Source: Actinoplanes italicus (GTDB taxonomy: Bacteria; Actinomycetota; Actinomycetes; Mycobacteriales; Micromonosporaceae). Taken from it: a stretch of DNA of 64,000 nucleotides. Position numbers and translations under genes: made by a program. Numbering within the stretch: the first letter of the stretch is position 1; every line of letters begins with the position of its first letter. A model generated the notes under the pieces. The model had not been told where the DNA came from and did no database searches. It worked only from the letters and a program-made list of their open reading frames with translations. Location: NCBI RefSeq assembly GCF_003001815.1, contig NZ_PVMZ01000019.1, positions 174,658 to 238,657 of the forward strand. The letters run 5' to 3'. Shown in pieces: positions 15,669 through 22,915 of this stretch.

Positions 15669-16364
15669 ATGACTTGGACACCACTGGTCGGGATCGCTGT
15701 CGCTGCCGCTCTCGGCGTACGCCTGGCCCGGGCCCGGCGGCAGCGCGCCCTCCATCCACTCGGCCGCTCGATGACCGGTGAGCTGGAAATCTGGGGCTGT
15801 CCGGAAGCGATCGGGGCCGAGTTCATCGACCGGCCGGGGCGGTACGCGGTGGTCGTACGACTGTCGAAGGGTCTTGGAACCCGCCGGGGCCGGGCCGACG
15901 TGCGGGGGATCGCCATCCGCATCCCCCGGCCGGAAGGGCCCTTCGACCTGCTGCTCTCCACGGTCGGTCCGGGCCGCTGGGGGCGCCGGGTGCCGATGCC
16001 TCGCCGCACGTTCGACGCGATGTACGGCTCGATCGCCGCCTACCGGGCCGGCATGGGCCGGCTCTATCTGGCCGCCGGGCCCGACCCGGACGGCACGCCG
16101 GTGGGCGACGACGTCGAGCGGCTCGGGCAGAGGCCCGCCGACCTGCTGCTGTACGCCGTCCGGGCCGACCGAGTGCAGACTTTCGGCCGGGTGCGCCTCG
16201 GTGACCTGCTGGCCCGGGACACCGACGCGGCGCTGGCCTTCGACCCGATCCGCAACTCGTCGCCGGACCTGTATCCGACCGGTCTGCTGCACGGCGTCCG
16301 GGCGGTGGCCTACCGGGCGAGTCAGCGTTGGCGCGGCGCTGGACAAGACTGTAAAGCTACTTAA
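15669..16364 (+). CDS. catalase-fold-like protein of unknown function
   Basis: Protein of 231 residues starting at ATG 15669 (GAAGAAGG upstream), with a short hydrophobic N-terminus (about 4-15). The RYAVVVRLSKGLG and ADVRGIAIRIPRPEGPFDLLL segments resemble actinobacterial proteins related to the catalase fold. The haem-ligand tyrosine motif of true catalases is not visible, so enzymatic activity is doubtful. The stop codon lies inside the AT-rich promoter of the next cellulase gene. I am fairly sure it is a gene and only moderately sure of the fold. Confidence 0.55.
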   Translation: MTWTPLVGIAVAAALGVRLARARRQRALHPLGRSMTGELEIWGCPEAIGAEFIDRPGRYAVVVRLSKGLGTRRGRADVRGIAIRIPRPEGPFDLLLSTVGPGRWGRRVPMPRRTFDAMYGSIAAYRAGMGRLYLAAGPDPDGTPVGDDVERLGQRPADLLLYAVRADRVQTFGRVRLGDLLARDTDAALAFDPIRNSSPDLYPTGLLHGVRAVAYRASQRWRGAGQDCKAT

Positions 16365-16371
16365 TAATTAG
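16340..16371 (+). promoter_or_regulatory. promoter with AT-rich dyad, GH5 cellulase gene
   Basis: TGGACA (16340-16345), a 17-bp spacer and AATAAT (16363-16368) make a strong promoter unusually rich in A and T for this window. A 15-bp near-palindrome CTACTTAATAATTAG (16357-16371) covers the -10 box. It overlaps the end of the preceding gene. Confidence 0.6.
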
Positions 16372-16401
16372 CCCTCCGTCGATCTATGCGGAGGTTCCCC
16401 C

Positions 16402-17799
16402 TTGCGCCGCAACCGTTCCCTTCTCCTGTCCATGGCCGCGGTCATAGTGGCCGCCGGCCTCGCTCTGTTCGCCGTCAATCCGGCCTCCGCGGCCGCCACC
16501 ACCGCCACCTTCGCCAAGACATCCGACTGGGGTTCGGGCTGGCAGGGCGAGTACACGATCACCAACGGCGGCTCGTCCGCCATCACCTCGTGGAAGGTCG
16601 AGTTCGACCTGCCGTCCGGCACCGGCGTCGGCTCCTACTGGGACGCTCTGCTCACCAGCTCCGGCCAGCACCACACGTTCACCAACCGGTCCTGGAACGG
16701 CACCATCGCACCCGGAGCCTCGGTCAAATTCGGATTCCTCGGTACGGGGTCAGGCGCGCCCACCGGGTGCAAGCTGAACGGCGTGTCCTGCACCGGCACC
16801 ACCGGCCCGTCCCCGTCCCCGTCGTCGCCGACCCCGTCGACGTCGGTCACCACCCCGATCCCCGGCGCCACCCCGCTGGCCCGCAACGGTCAGCTCCGGG
16901 TCTGCGGCCGGCAGCTCTGCAACTCCATCGGCAAGCCGATCCAGCTGCGTGGCATGAGCACCCACGGCCTGCAGTGGTACGCGAACTGCGTCAACGACAA
17001 CTCCCTGAACGTGCTGGCCCGGGAGTGGGGCGCCGACGTCCTGCGGATCTCGATGTACATCCAGGAGGGTGGCTACGAGACCGATCCGGCCGGGTTCACC
17101 GCCAAGGTCAACGACTACATCCAGAAGGCCTACGACCGCGGCATGTACGCGATCGTCGACTGGCACATGCTCAGCCCCGGCGACCCCAACTTCAACCTGG
17201 CTCGCGCCAAGACGTTCTTCCAGCAGATCGCCGCGAAGAACAAGGACAAGACCAACATTCTGTACGAGATCGCGAACGAGCCGAGCGACGTGCACTGGTC
17301 GGCCATCAAGTCGTACGCCGATCAGATCATCCCGGTGATTCGCGCCCAGGACTCCGACGGCGTCGTGCTGGTCGGCACCGAGGACTGGTCGTCGCTGGGC
17401 GCCTCCGGTGACGGTCAGGGCGTGTCGCGCATCCTGGCGAACCCGGTGAACGCCACGAACATCATGTACACGTTCCACTTCTACGCCGCCTCGCACGACG
17501 ACTACTACCTCAACACGTTCCGTGACGCGATCAGCAAGCTGCCGATGTTCGTGACCGAGTTCGGCACCCAGGAGGCCACCGGCGACGGTGGCAACAACTT
17601 CGCCCGCGCCCAGCAGTACCTCGACCTGATGGCCCAGAACAAGGTCAGCTGGGTCAACTGGAACTACTCCGACGACATGCGCTCCGGCGCGGTCTTCACC
17701 GAGGGCACCTGCGCGGCCGGGGCGTACTCGGGCACGGCCCGCCTCAAGCCGGCCGGTGCCTGGATCCGCGACCGCATCCGTACCCCGGACGACTTCTGA
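16402..17799 (+). CDS. secreted CBM2-GH5 endoglucanase
   Basis: Endo-beta-1,4-glucanase of 465 residues acting on extracellular cellulose. The signal peptide (about 1-32) is followed by a CBM2 cellulose-binding module (about 33-133), a Pro/Ser/Thr linker (134-158) and a GH5 domain (about 160-460). The acid/base is Glu293 in YEIANEPSD and the nucleophile Glu386 in FVTEFGTQE; the layout resembles GH5_2 actinobacterial cellulases. TTG 16402 is chosen because a purine-rich GGAGG sits just upstream and it yields a full signal peptide. A strong hairpin follows the stop. Confidence 0.93.
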   Translation: MRRNRSLLLSMAAVIVAAGLALFAVNPASAAATTATFAKTSDWGSGWQGEYTITNGGSSAITSWKVEFDLPSGTGVGSYWDALLTSSGQHHTFTNRSWNGTIAPGASVKFGFLGTGSGAPTGCKLNGVSCTGTTGPSPSPSSPTPSTSVTTPIPGATPLARNGQLRVCGRQLCNSIGKPIQLRGMSTHGLQWYANCVNDNSLNVLAREWGADVLRISMYIQEGGYETDPAGFTAKVNDYIQKAYDRGMYAIVDWHMLSPGDPNFNLARAKTFFQQIAAKNKDKTNILYEIANEPSDVHWSAIKSYADQIIPVIRAQDSDGVVLVGTEDWSSLGASGDGQGVSRILANPVNATNIMYTFHFYAASHDDYYLNTFRDAISKLPMFVTEFGTQEATGDGGNNFARAQQYLDLMAQNKVSWVNWNYSDDMRSGAVFTEGTCAAGAYSGTARLKPAGAWIRDRIRTPDDF

Positions 17800-17804
17800 C
17801 GGAC

Positions 17805-17837
17805 GGTGGCGCGCACCCTTCTGGGGTGCGCGCCACC
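17805..17837 (+). terminator. terminator after the GH5 gene
   Basis: Perfect 14-bp stem (17805-17818 with 17824-17837, arms GGTGGCGCGCACCC) and a 5-nt loop, six bases after the stop. Confidence 0.9.
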
Positions 17838-17864
17838 ACTCCTCGACTTTTGCCTGTTAGAGCT

Positions 17865-17921
17865 AAAGTTCGACCTGAGTAGAGCGAACTTCTTGACGTT
17901 GTTGAGATTCGCCAGTAGACA
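17865..17921 (+). promoter_or_regulatory. promoter and dyad, secreted GH43 gene
   Basis: Inverted repeat AAGTTCG (17866-17872) / CGAACTT (17885-17891) with a 12-bp gap lies just upstream of TTGACG (17893-17898); TAGACA follows after 17 bp (17916-17921). The site suggests control separate from CebR. Confidence 0.55.
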
Positions 17922-17959
17922 ACCCTCAATGTCATCAGTGGATGTCGATGGGGGAGATC

Positions 17960-19420
17960 GTGAAGTCAATCGCCGTGGTCCTGGTCGCCATGCTGAGCGG
18001 GCCGGGACTCGCCGCACCGCCCGCCTATCCGACCGCGGTCGCGGGCAACCCCTTCGTCGACGGCCGGTACGCCGACCCCGACGTGGCCGTCTACAACGAC
18101 CGGTACTGGGTGTTCCCCACCTCCTCGCGTAGCTACGCCGAGCAGACGTACCTGGACGCCTTCTCCTCCGCCGACCTGGTCACCTGGACGAAACACCCGA
18201 ACGTGCTGACCACCGCGAACGTCGCCTGGGCGAGATACGCGGTGTGGGCGCCCGCCCCGATCCAGCGCAACGGCCGCTACTACCTGTACTTCGCGGCGAA
18301 CGACATCCAGAACGACACCCAGCTCGGCGGTATCGGCGTGGCCGTCGCGGACCGGCCCGAGGGGCCGTACACCGACGCCATCGGCCGGCCGCTGATCGAC
18401 CGGTTCGTCAACGGCGCGCAGCCGATCGACCAGGACGTCTTCATCGACGACGACGGTCAGGCCTACATCTACTACGGCGGGCACGGTCACGCCAACGTCG
18501 CGAAGCTGAACAGCGACATGACCAGCCTGGGCACGTTCCCCGACGGCAGCGTCTTCAAGGAGATCACCCCGGCCGGGTACGTCGAGGGCCCGCAGATGCT
18601 CAAACGCAACGGCAAGTACTACCTGATGTGGTCGGAGGGCGGCTGGACCGGCCCCGACTACTCCGTCGCGTACGCCATGGCCGATTCGCCCCTCGGCCCG
18701 TTCCGCCGCCTCGACAAGATCCTCGCGCAGGACGCCACCGTCGCCCGGGGCGCGGGCCACAACTCGGCCCTCAACATTCCGGGCACCGACACCTGGTACA
18801 CCTTCTACCACCGCCGGCCGCTGAACGAGACCGACGGCAACGCCCGATACCTCGCGTACGACCGGATGAACTTCGCCGCCGACGGCACCATCGAGCGGGT
18901 CAAGATGCTGGTCCGGGACAACTTCGACGACAACAACGCGATCGCCTGGAAGACCTGGGGCGGCTCCTGGACGGCCTCCGGCGGGCAGTACCGGGCCGGG
19001 CACTCCTACGGCGGCAAGTCCCTGCTGGCCGACAACCACACGAACGCGGTCCTCGACGCGGACGTCACCGTCACCTCCGGCGCGGGAGACGCCGGCCTGG
19101 TGTTCCGGGCCACCGCCGCGGGCGCCGGCACCGACACCTATCGCGGCTACTACGCCGGCATCACCCCGGCCGGCCAGGTCATCCTCGGCAAGGCGAACAA
19201 CAACTGGACCCGGCTGGGCGCCGCGCCGATGACCATCACCCCGGGCACGCGCTATCGCCTGCGCGTCGAAGCGACCGGCTCGACGCTGAAGGTCTACGTC
19301 AACGACATGACCAACCCCAAAATCAACATCACCGACGGTACGTACGCCGCGGGCTCGTCCGGAGTGCGTGTCTACAACGCCGCGGCCGCCTTCGACAACG
19401 TCTCGGTCACGTCCTCCTGA
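17960..19420 (+). CDS. secreted GH43 glycosidase with C-terminal beta-sandwich
   Basis: Protein of 486 residues probably cleaving arabinan or xylan side chains outside the cell. GTG 17960 is chosen because it sits 6 bp after GGGGGAG and gives a normal signal peptide (MKSIAVVLVAML...LAAP). Upstream ATGs at 17942 and 17948 would place MSMGEI before it. The five-bladed propeller (about 25-310) has the GH43 acidic residues Asp39 in ADPDV, Asp157 in PIDQDVF and Glu209 in YVEGPQ. The C-terminal region (about 320-486) is a concanavalin-like sandwich (DNFDDNNAIAWKTWGG...FDNVSVT), possibly carbohydrate-binding. Confidence 0.88.
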   Translation: MKSIAVVLVAMLSGPGLAAPPAYPTAVAGNPFVDGRYADPDVAVYNDRYWVFPTSSRSYAEQTYLDAFSSADLVTWTKHPNVLTTANVAWARYAVWAPAPIQRNGRYYLYFAANDIQNDTQLGGIGVAVADRPEGPYTDAIGRPLIDRFVNGAQPIDQDVFIDDDGQAYIYYGGHGHANVAKLNSDMTSLGTFPDGSVFKEITPAGYVEGPQMLKRNGKYYLMWSEGGWTGPDYSVAYAMADSPLGPFRRLDKILAQDATVARGAGHNSALNIPGTDTWYTFYHRRPLNETDGNARYLAYDRMNFAADGTIERVKMLVRDNFDDNNAIAWKTWGGSWTASGGQYRAGHSYGGKSLLADNHTNAVLDADVTVTSGAGDAGLVFRATAAGAGTDTYRGYYAGITPAGQVILGKANNNWTRLGAAPMTITPGTRYRLRVEATGSTLKVYVNDMTNPKINITDGTYAAGSSGVRVYNAAAAFDNVSVTSS

Positions 19421-19442
19421 GGGATCCGCAGCGTCCGGGTGG

Positions 19443-19473
19443 TTGCATCTCAAGCGGCTTGAGATCGCATAGT
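19443..19473 (+). promoter_or_regulatory. MerR-type autoregulated promoter
   Basis: TTGCAT (19443-19448) and CATAGT (19468-19473) are separated by 19 bp, the overlong spacer typical of MerR-controlled promoters. The spacer contains the dyad CTCAAGCGGCTTGAG (19449-19463). The predicted start site falls at about 19480, on or beside the start codon, so the transcript is probably leaderless. Confidence 0.85.
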
Positions 19474-19485
19474 GGCGTCGTGGAA

Positions 19486-20490
19486 ATGAACGAGCTCTAC
19501 GCCATCGGGGACGTCGCCCGGCGGACGGGTCTGAGCGTCAGTGCCGTCCGGTACTACGCCGATGCCGGTGTCGTCGCGCCCACTGTCAGCACCCCGGCCG
19601 GGCACCGCCTGTACGACGTGTCGGCCATCGCCCGCCTCGAACTGGTTCGCACGCTGCGGGAACTCGACGCGGGTCTGGAGGATGTGAGACGGGTGCTCGG
19701 CGGCGAGGCGACGCTGTCCGAGCTGGCCGCCACCCACCTGGCCCTGCTCGAACAGCAGGAGGCACGCCTGCGCAGCCGTCGCGCGGTGCTGTCGGCCATC
19801 GTGCGCCAGGACTCGACCGCCGAGCAGGTGACGCTGATGCACCGGCTGGTCGGCATGTCCGACGAGGAACGCGACCGGCTGATCGACGAGTTCTGGACCG
19901 AGGTCTCCACCGGCTGGGAGCCGCCGGAGCGGATGCTCGAGTGGTGGCGGGCGGCCCGGCCGGAACTGCCCGACCACCCCACAGCCGCCCAGCTGGAGGC
20001 GTGGATCGAGCTCGCCGAGCTGGTCAGCGACGCCGGGACACGTTCGGCCGTACGCCATGAATTGCACGAGATCTGCACCACCGGAGCCGGACCGCTGATG
20101 ACCGCCTCGCCGATGCTCGACGCCCTGGAAGCGGCCCAACCGATCGGCCAGGCGGTGATGGACGCGGCACGGGAAGGCGTCGCGCCGGACTCGGCGCGGG
20201 CACGCGACATCGCCGACCGGTGGATCGGCTGGCTGACTGGCATCTTCGCCACGCCGGACAGCCCCGGCATGCCGGACACCCCGGAGTTCCGGATCCAGGC
20301 CGCCGACCACATGCTGGCCGGCGCGGAGTGGGACCGCACACCGCCTGACCCGGAGTCGCCGTACGACCGCTACATGGCGCTGGTCACCGCGGTGAACGGC
20401 ACCCCGCCGGAGCAGTACCCGTTCGAGTGGCTGGCGGCGGCGCTACGCGCGTCCGTACCGGATCATCCGCTGAAGTTGAATCCGACGTAG
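19486..20490 (+). CDS. MerR-family transcriptional regulator
   Basis: Regulator of 334 residues. The N-terminal 70 residues are a MerR DNA-binding domain (YAIGDVARRTGLSVSAVRYYADAGVV, then GHRLYDVSAIARLELVRTLRE) followed by a dimerisation helix. The long C-terminal domain (about 130-334) has no motif I recognise and may bind a ligand. Start choice: ATG 19486 or the in-frame GTG 19480, which coincides with the predicted transcription start. The 3' end overlaps the convergent kinase gene by 28 bp. The textbook 19-bp-spacer promoter indicates autoregulation. Confidence 0.9.
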   Translation: MNELYAIGDVARRTGLSVSAVRYYADAGVVAPTVSTPAGHRLYDVSAIARLELVRTLRELDAGLEDVRRVLGGEATLSELAATHLALLEQQEARLRSRRAVLSAIVRQDSTAEQVTLMHRLVGMSDEERDRLIDEFWTEVSTGWEPPERMLEWWRAARPELPDHPTAAQLEAWIELAELVSDAGTRSAVRHELHEICTTGAGPLMTASPMLDALEAAQPIGQAVMDAAREGVAPDSARARDIADRWIGWLTGIFATPDSPGMPDTPEFRIQAADHMLAGAEWDRTPPDPESPYDRYMALVTAVNGTPPEQYPFEWLAAALRASVPDHPLKLNPT

Positions 20491-22109
20491 CCGGGACCCT
20501 GTGCCTTCAGGTAGAGCTGCCACCGGTCGCCGGGTTCCACGCCGGTGAGCAGCCGGTTCCAGGCCCCGTTGTCGTTGAGGTACACCCAGCCGCCGCAGCG
20601 GATGTCGGTTCCGCCGCTGTTCTCCAGGCACGCCTTCGCGTAGGTGATGTAGTGCACCTCGGTGAGCGTCATCCAGATCGAAGTGCAGGGTTTGGGTACG
20701 AAGTTCGGGCCGCCCGAGTTGTTGAGTTCCTCGCCGATGTCGAGCCCGCCCGAGTTCGACGCGGCCTTGCACTGCGGTGTCGTGTCGGCCGGTGCCGCCG
20801 CCTTCTTCGTGGTGCTGGCCGGTTTCGGTGCGGTGGTCGCCCCGGCAGCCTCCCGGGTCGTGGCCGGGGCGCCGCCGGGAACCACGACCACCGTGGTCTG
20901 ACCGGGCGCCGCCGGAGGCAGCGACGGGTGAGCCGCGGCGGACGACGGGACCGGAGTGGGGGAGACCGCCGGGGACGGTGACGGCGCGGCCGAGGTCGTG
21001 GCGCTGCTCGCGGGCACCGAGGCGGGCGCGGCGACGGTCTTGTCGTCGGCGGCCGTGCCGGCGGACGCCCACCCGTTCGTCCAGGCCAGCGAGCCGACCG
21101 CGGCCAGCAGGATCGCGGCGGCGGCACCGCTGGCGGCGAACCGGTTGATCCGTCGCCGGGGCGCGGGCGCGGCCGGTGTCTCGACCGGTGCCGGCCGGTC
21201 CTTGAGCAGCGTGTCGTGGCCGGTGAACGAGTCCTCCGGCAGCAGAGTCTCCTCGCCCGCGGAGGAGACGGCGGAGGCGATCACGGCGAGGCCGGCGACG
21301 TCGGGCTCGGTGCGTCCTTCGAGGGCGGCGGCGACCGTGGCGGCGTCCGGCCGGTCGGCGGCGTTCTTGGCCAGCATCGGCTCCAGCAGCGTCCACCAGG
21401 CGTCGCTGACACCGTCCGGGCGCTCGGGCGCGGTCGCGGTGTGCGCGTGCCACAGCGCCTGCACATTGTCGGCCGCGAACGGCGGCCGTCCGGCCAGAGC
21501 CTCGTACAGCAGCACGCCCAGCGAGTAGACGTCGCTGGCCCGGCCCACCGGCTCACCGGTGATCAGTTCGGGCGCCATGTAGCTGGGCGTTCCGACGCGG
21601 GCGACGCTCTTGGACGCGGTGGCGTCGACGAGCCGTGCCACGCCGAAGTCGGTCAGCTTGACCGTGAGGTCCGGCTCGGTGGTGGCGACCAGCACGTTCT
21701 CCGGCTTGACGTCGCCGTGGACGATCGCGGCGTCGTGCGCGGCTTCGAGGGCCTCGGCGATCTGGTGTCCGAGGGCCGCGACCTGCGCGGTGGTCAGCGG
21801 GCCTGCCTTCATCAGCGCCCTGAGGCTGCCGCCGTCGATGAGTTCCATCACGATGCCGGCCTGGCCGTCGTCGATCACCAGGTCCGCGACCGTCACCACG
21901 TTCGGGTGACTGAGCGCCTCGAGCAGGCGCTTCTCCTGGAACAGGCGCTGCAGGATCTCGTCGTCGTCCGACCAGTCGTCACGCAGGACCTTGACGGCGA
22001 AGTCCTGGTCGTCGGCGAGGCGCCGGCCCCGGTAGACACGGCCGGTCGAGCCGCGACCGAGCAGCGCGCCGAGCACATATCGTGAACCCAGCGGTCGTTC
22101 AGCAGCCAT
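20463..22109 (-). CDS. transmembrane Ser/Thr protein kinase
   Basis: Receptor-like kinase of 548 residues. The kinase domain (about 10-270) has Lys40 (FAVKVL), the loop HGDVKPEN (131-138) and DFG (154-156); the Arg before the catalytic Asp133 is Gly, making it a non-RD kinase. A juxtamembrane stretch leads to one transmembrane helix (about 323-345), an Ala/Pro/Ser-rich linker and an extracellular C-terminal domain (about 445-548) with several cysteines. There are no PASTA repeats. ATG 22109 has GGGAGG upstream. It is divergent, with 31 bp between, from an FHA-domain gene, a common kinase/phosphothreonine-reader pairing next to type VII secretion genes. Confidence 0.93.
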   Translation of the reverse strand: MAAERPLGSRYVLGALLGRGSTGRVYRGRRLADDQDFAVKVLRDDWSDDDEILQRLFQEKRLLEALSHPNVVTVADLVIDDGQAGIVMELIDGGSLRALMKAGPLTTAQVAALGHQIAEALEAAHDAAIVHGDVKPENVLVATTEPDLTVKLTDFGVARLVDATASKSVARVGTPSYMAPELITGEPVGRASDVYSLGVLLYEALAGRPPFAADNVQALWHAHTATAPERPDGVSDAWWTLLEPMLAKNAADRPDAATVAAALEGRTEPDVAGLAVIASAVSSAGEETLLPEDSFTGHDTLLKDRPAPVETPAAPAPRRRINRFAASGAAAAILLAAVGSLAWTNGWASAGTAADDKTVAAPASVPASSATTSAAPSPSPAVSPTPVPSSAAAHPSLPPAAPGQTTVVVVPGGAPATTREAAGATTAPKPASTTKKAAAPADTTPQCKAASNSGGLDIGEELNNSGGPNFVPKPCTSIWMTLTEVHYITYAKACLENSGGTDIRCGGWVYLNDNGAWNRLLTGVEPGDRWQLYLKAQGPGYVGFNFSG

Positions 22110-22140
22110 CTCGAGCCTCCCCGACGGGAAAGCCGGTGAC

Positions 22141-22821
22141 ATGGACAGTGTCGAGTTCTGCGGGGAGACGCTTCCCCTGTCCGAAACCACCCCGTTCCGT
22201 GTCGGCCGGGAGGGCGACCTCGCCCTGGACGACAATCCGTACCTGCACCGCAACTTCCTCACGCTAGATCGGCGCCATGGTCTCTGGTGGCTCACCAACA
22301 TCGGTAGCCGCATTTCGGCCACCGTCAGCGACCCGGACGGACGGTTGCAGGCCTGGGTCGCGCCGGGAGCCGCGATTCCGCTGGTGGTGGAGCGGACGCT
22401 GGTGCGGTTCACGGCCGGGCCGACCACGTACGAGTTCGAGGTCGTCCTCGGCGACCCGCAATTCACCCCCGCGGTGTCACCGATCCCGACCGCCGAGGGC
22501 ACGATGACGATCGGCAACGTCGAGTTCACCCCGGACCAGCTGCTCATGATCATCGCGTTGGCGGAGCCGTCGTTGCGCCGCGAGGGGTGGGGGCAGATCG
22601 TGCTGCCCACCTCGGAGGAGGCGGCCAAACGGCTCGGGTGGCCGCTCACCCGCTTCAACCGCAAGATCGACAACGTGTGCGACAAGCTCGCCAAGCTGGG
22701 CGTCAAAGGGTTGCACGGCGGCCCGGACAAACTCGCCGGTGGCCGCCGGGCCCGGCTCGTGGAGTACGCCCTGGCCGCCCGCTGGGTGACCGCCGAACAC
22801 CTCGCCCTCCTCGACCGCTGA
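22141..22821 (+). CDS. FHA-like protein with possible winged-helix C-terminus
   Basis: Protein of 226 residues. The N-terminal half (about 1-115) resembles a forkhead-associated phosphothreonine-binding domain (FRVGREGDLALDDNPYLHRNFLTLD, then LWWLTNIGSR). The Ser/Arg residues are partly diverged. The C-terminal half (about 125-226: FTPDQLLMIIALAEPSLR, then SEEAAKRLGWPLTRFNRKIDNVCDKL) looks like a winged helix-turn-helix. The combination would suit a phosphorylation-dependent DNA-binding protein, but that is inference. It is divergent from the kinase and precedes the secretion ATPase gene, so all may act in one pathway. Confidence 0.75.
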   Translation: MDSVEFCGETLPLSETTPFRVGREGDLALDDNPYLHRNFLTLDRRHGLWWLTNIGSRISATVSDPDGRLQAWVAPGAAIPLVVERTLVRFTAGPTTYEFEVVLGDPQFTPAVSPIPTAEGTMTIGNVEFTPDQLLMIIALAEPSLRREGWGQIVLPTSEEAAKRLGWPLTRFNRKIDNVCDKLAKLGVKGLHGGPDKLAGGRRARLVEYALAARWVTAEHLALLDR

Positions 22822-22878
22822 CCTGATCGCCGAGCGCCTCGCGCGTCCGCGCATCCTGGCCTGATCGCCCGAGGGCCG

Positions 22879-22896
22879 ATGGGGAGTTCTCCCCAT
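22879..22896. promoter_or_regulatory. 18-bp palindrome, upstream copy
   Basis: ATGGGGAGTTCTCCCCAT: perfect 8-bp arms around two bases, followed by TCCGCG. It lies 20 bp before the first possible start of the FtsK-type gene. A second copy is at 27291-27308. The pair suggests a dedicated operator for the secretion locus. Confidence 0.75.
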
Positions 22897-22915
22897 TCCG
22901 CGCGCGCGGGCCGCC

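Noticed and set aside
15669..16364. True catalase
   Set aside because: Only 231 residues and lacks the proximal Tyr motif and active-site His-Asn context.
17966..19453. A 495-codon minus-strand frame over the GH43 gene
   Set aside because: Composition bias only; no domain.
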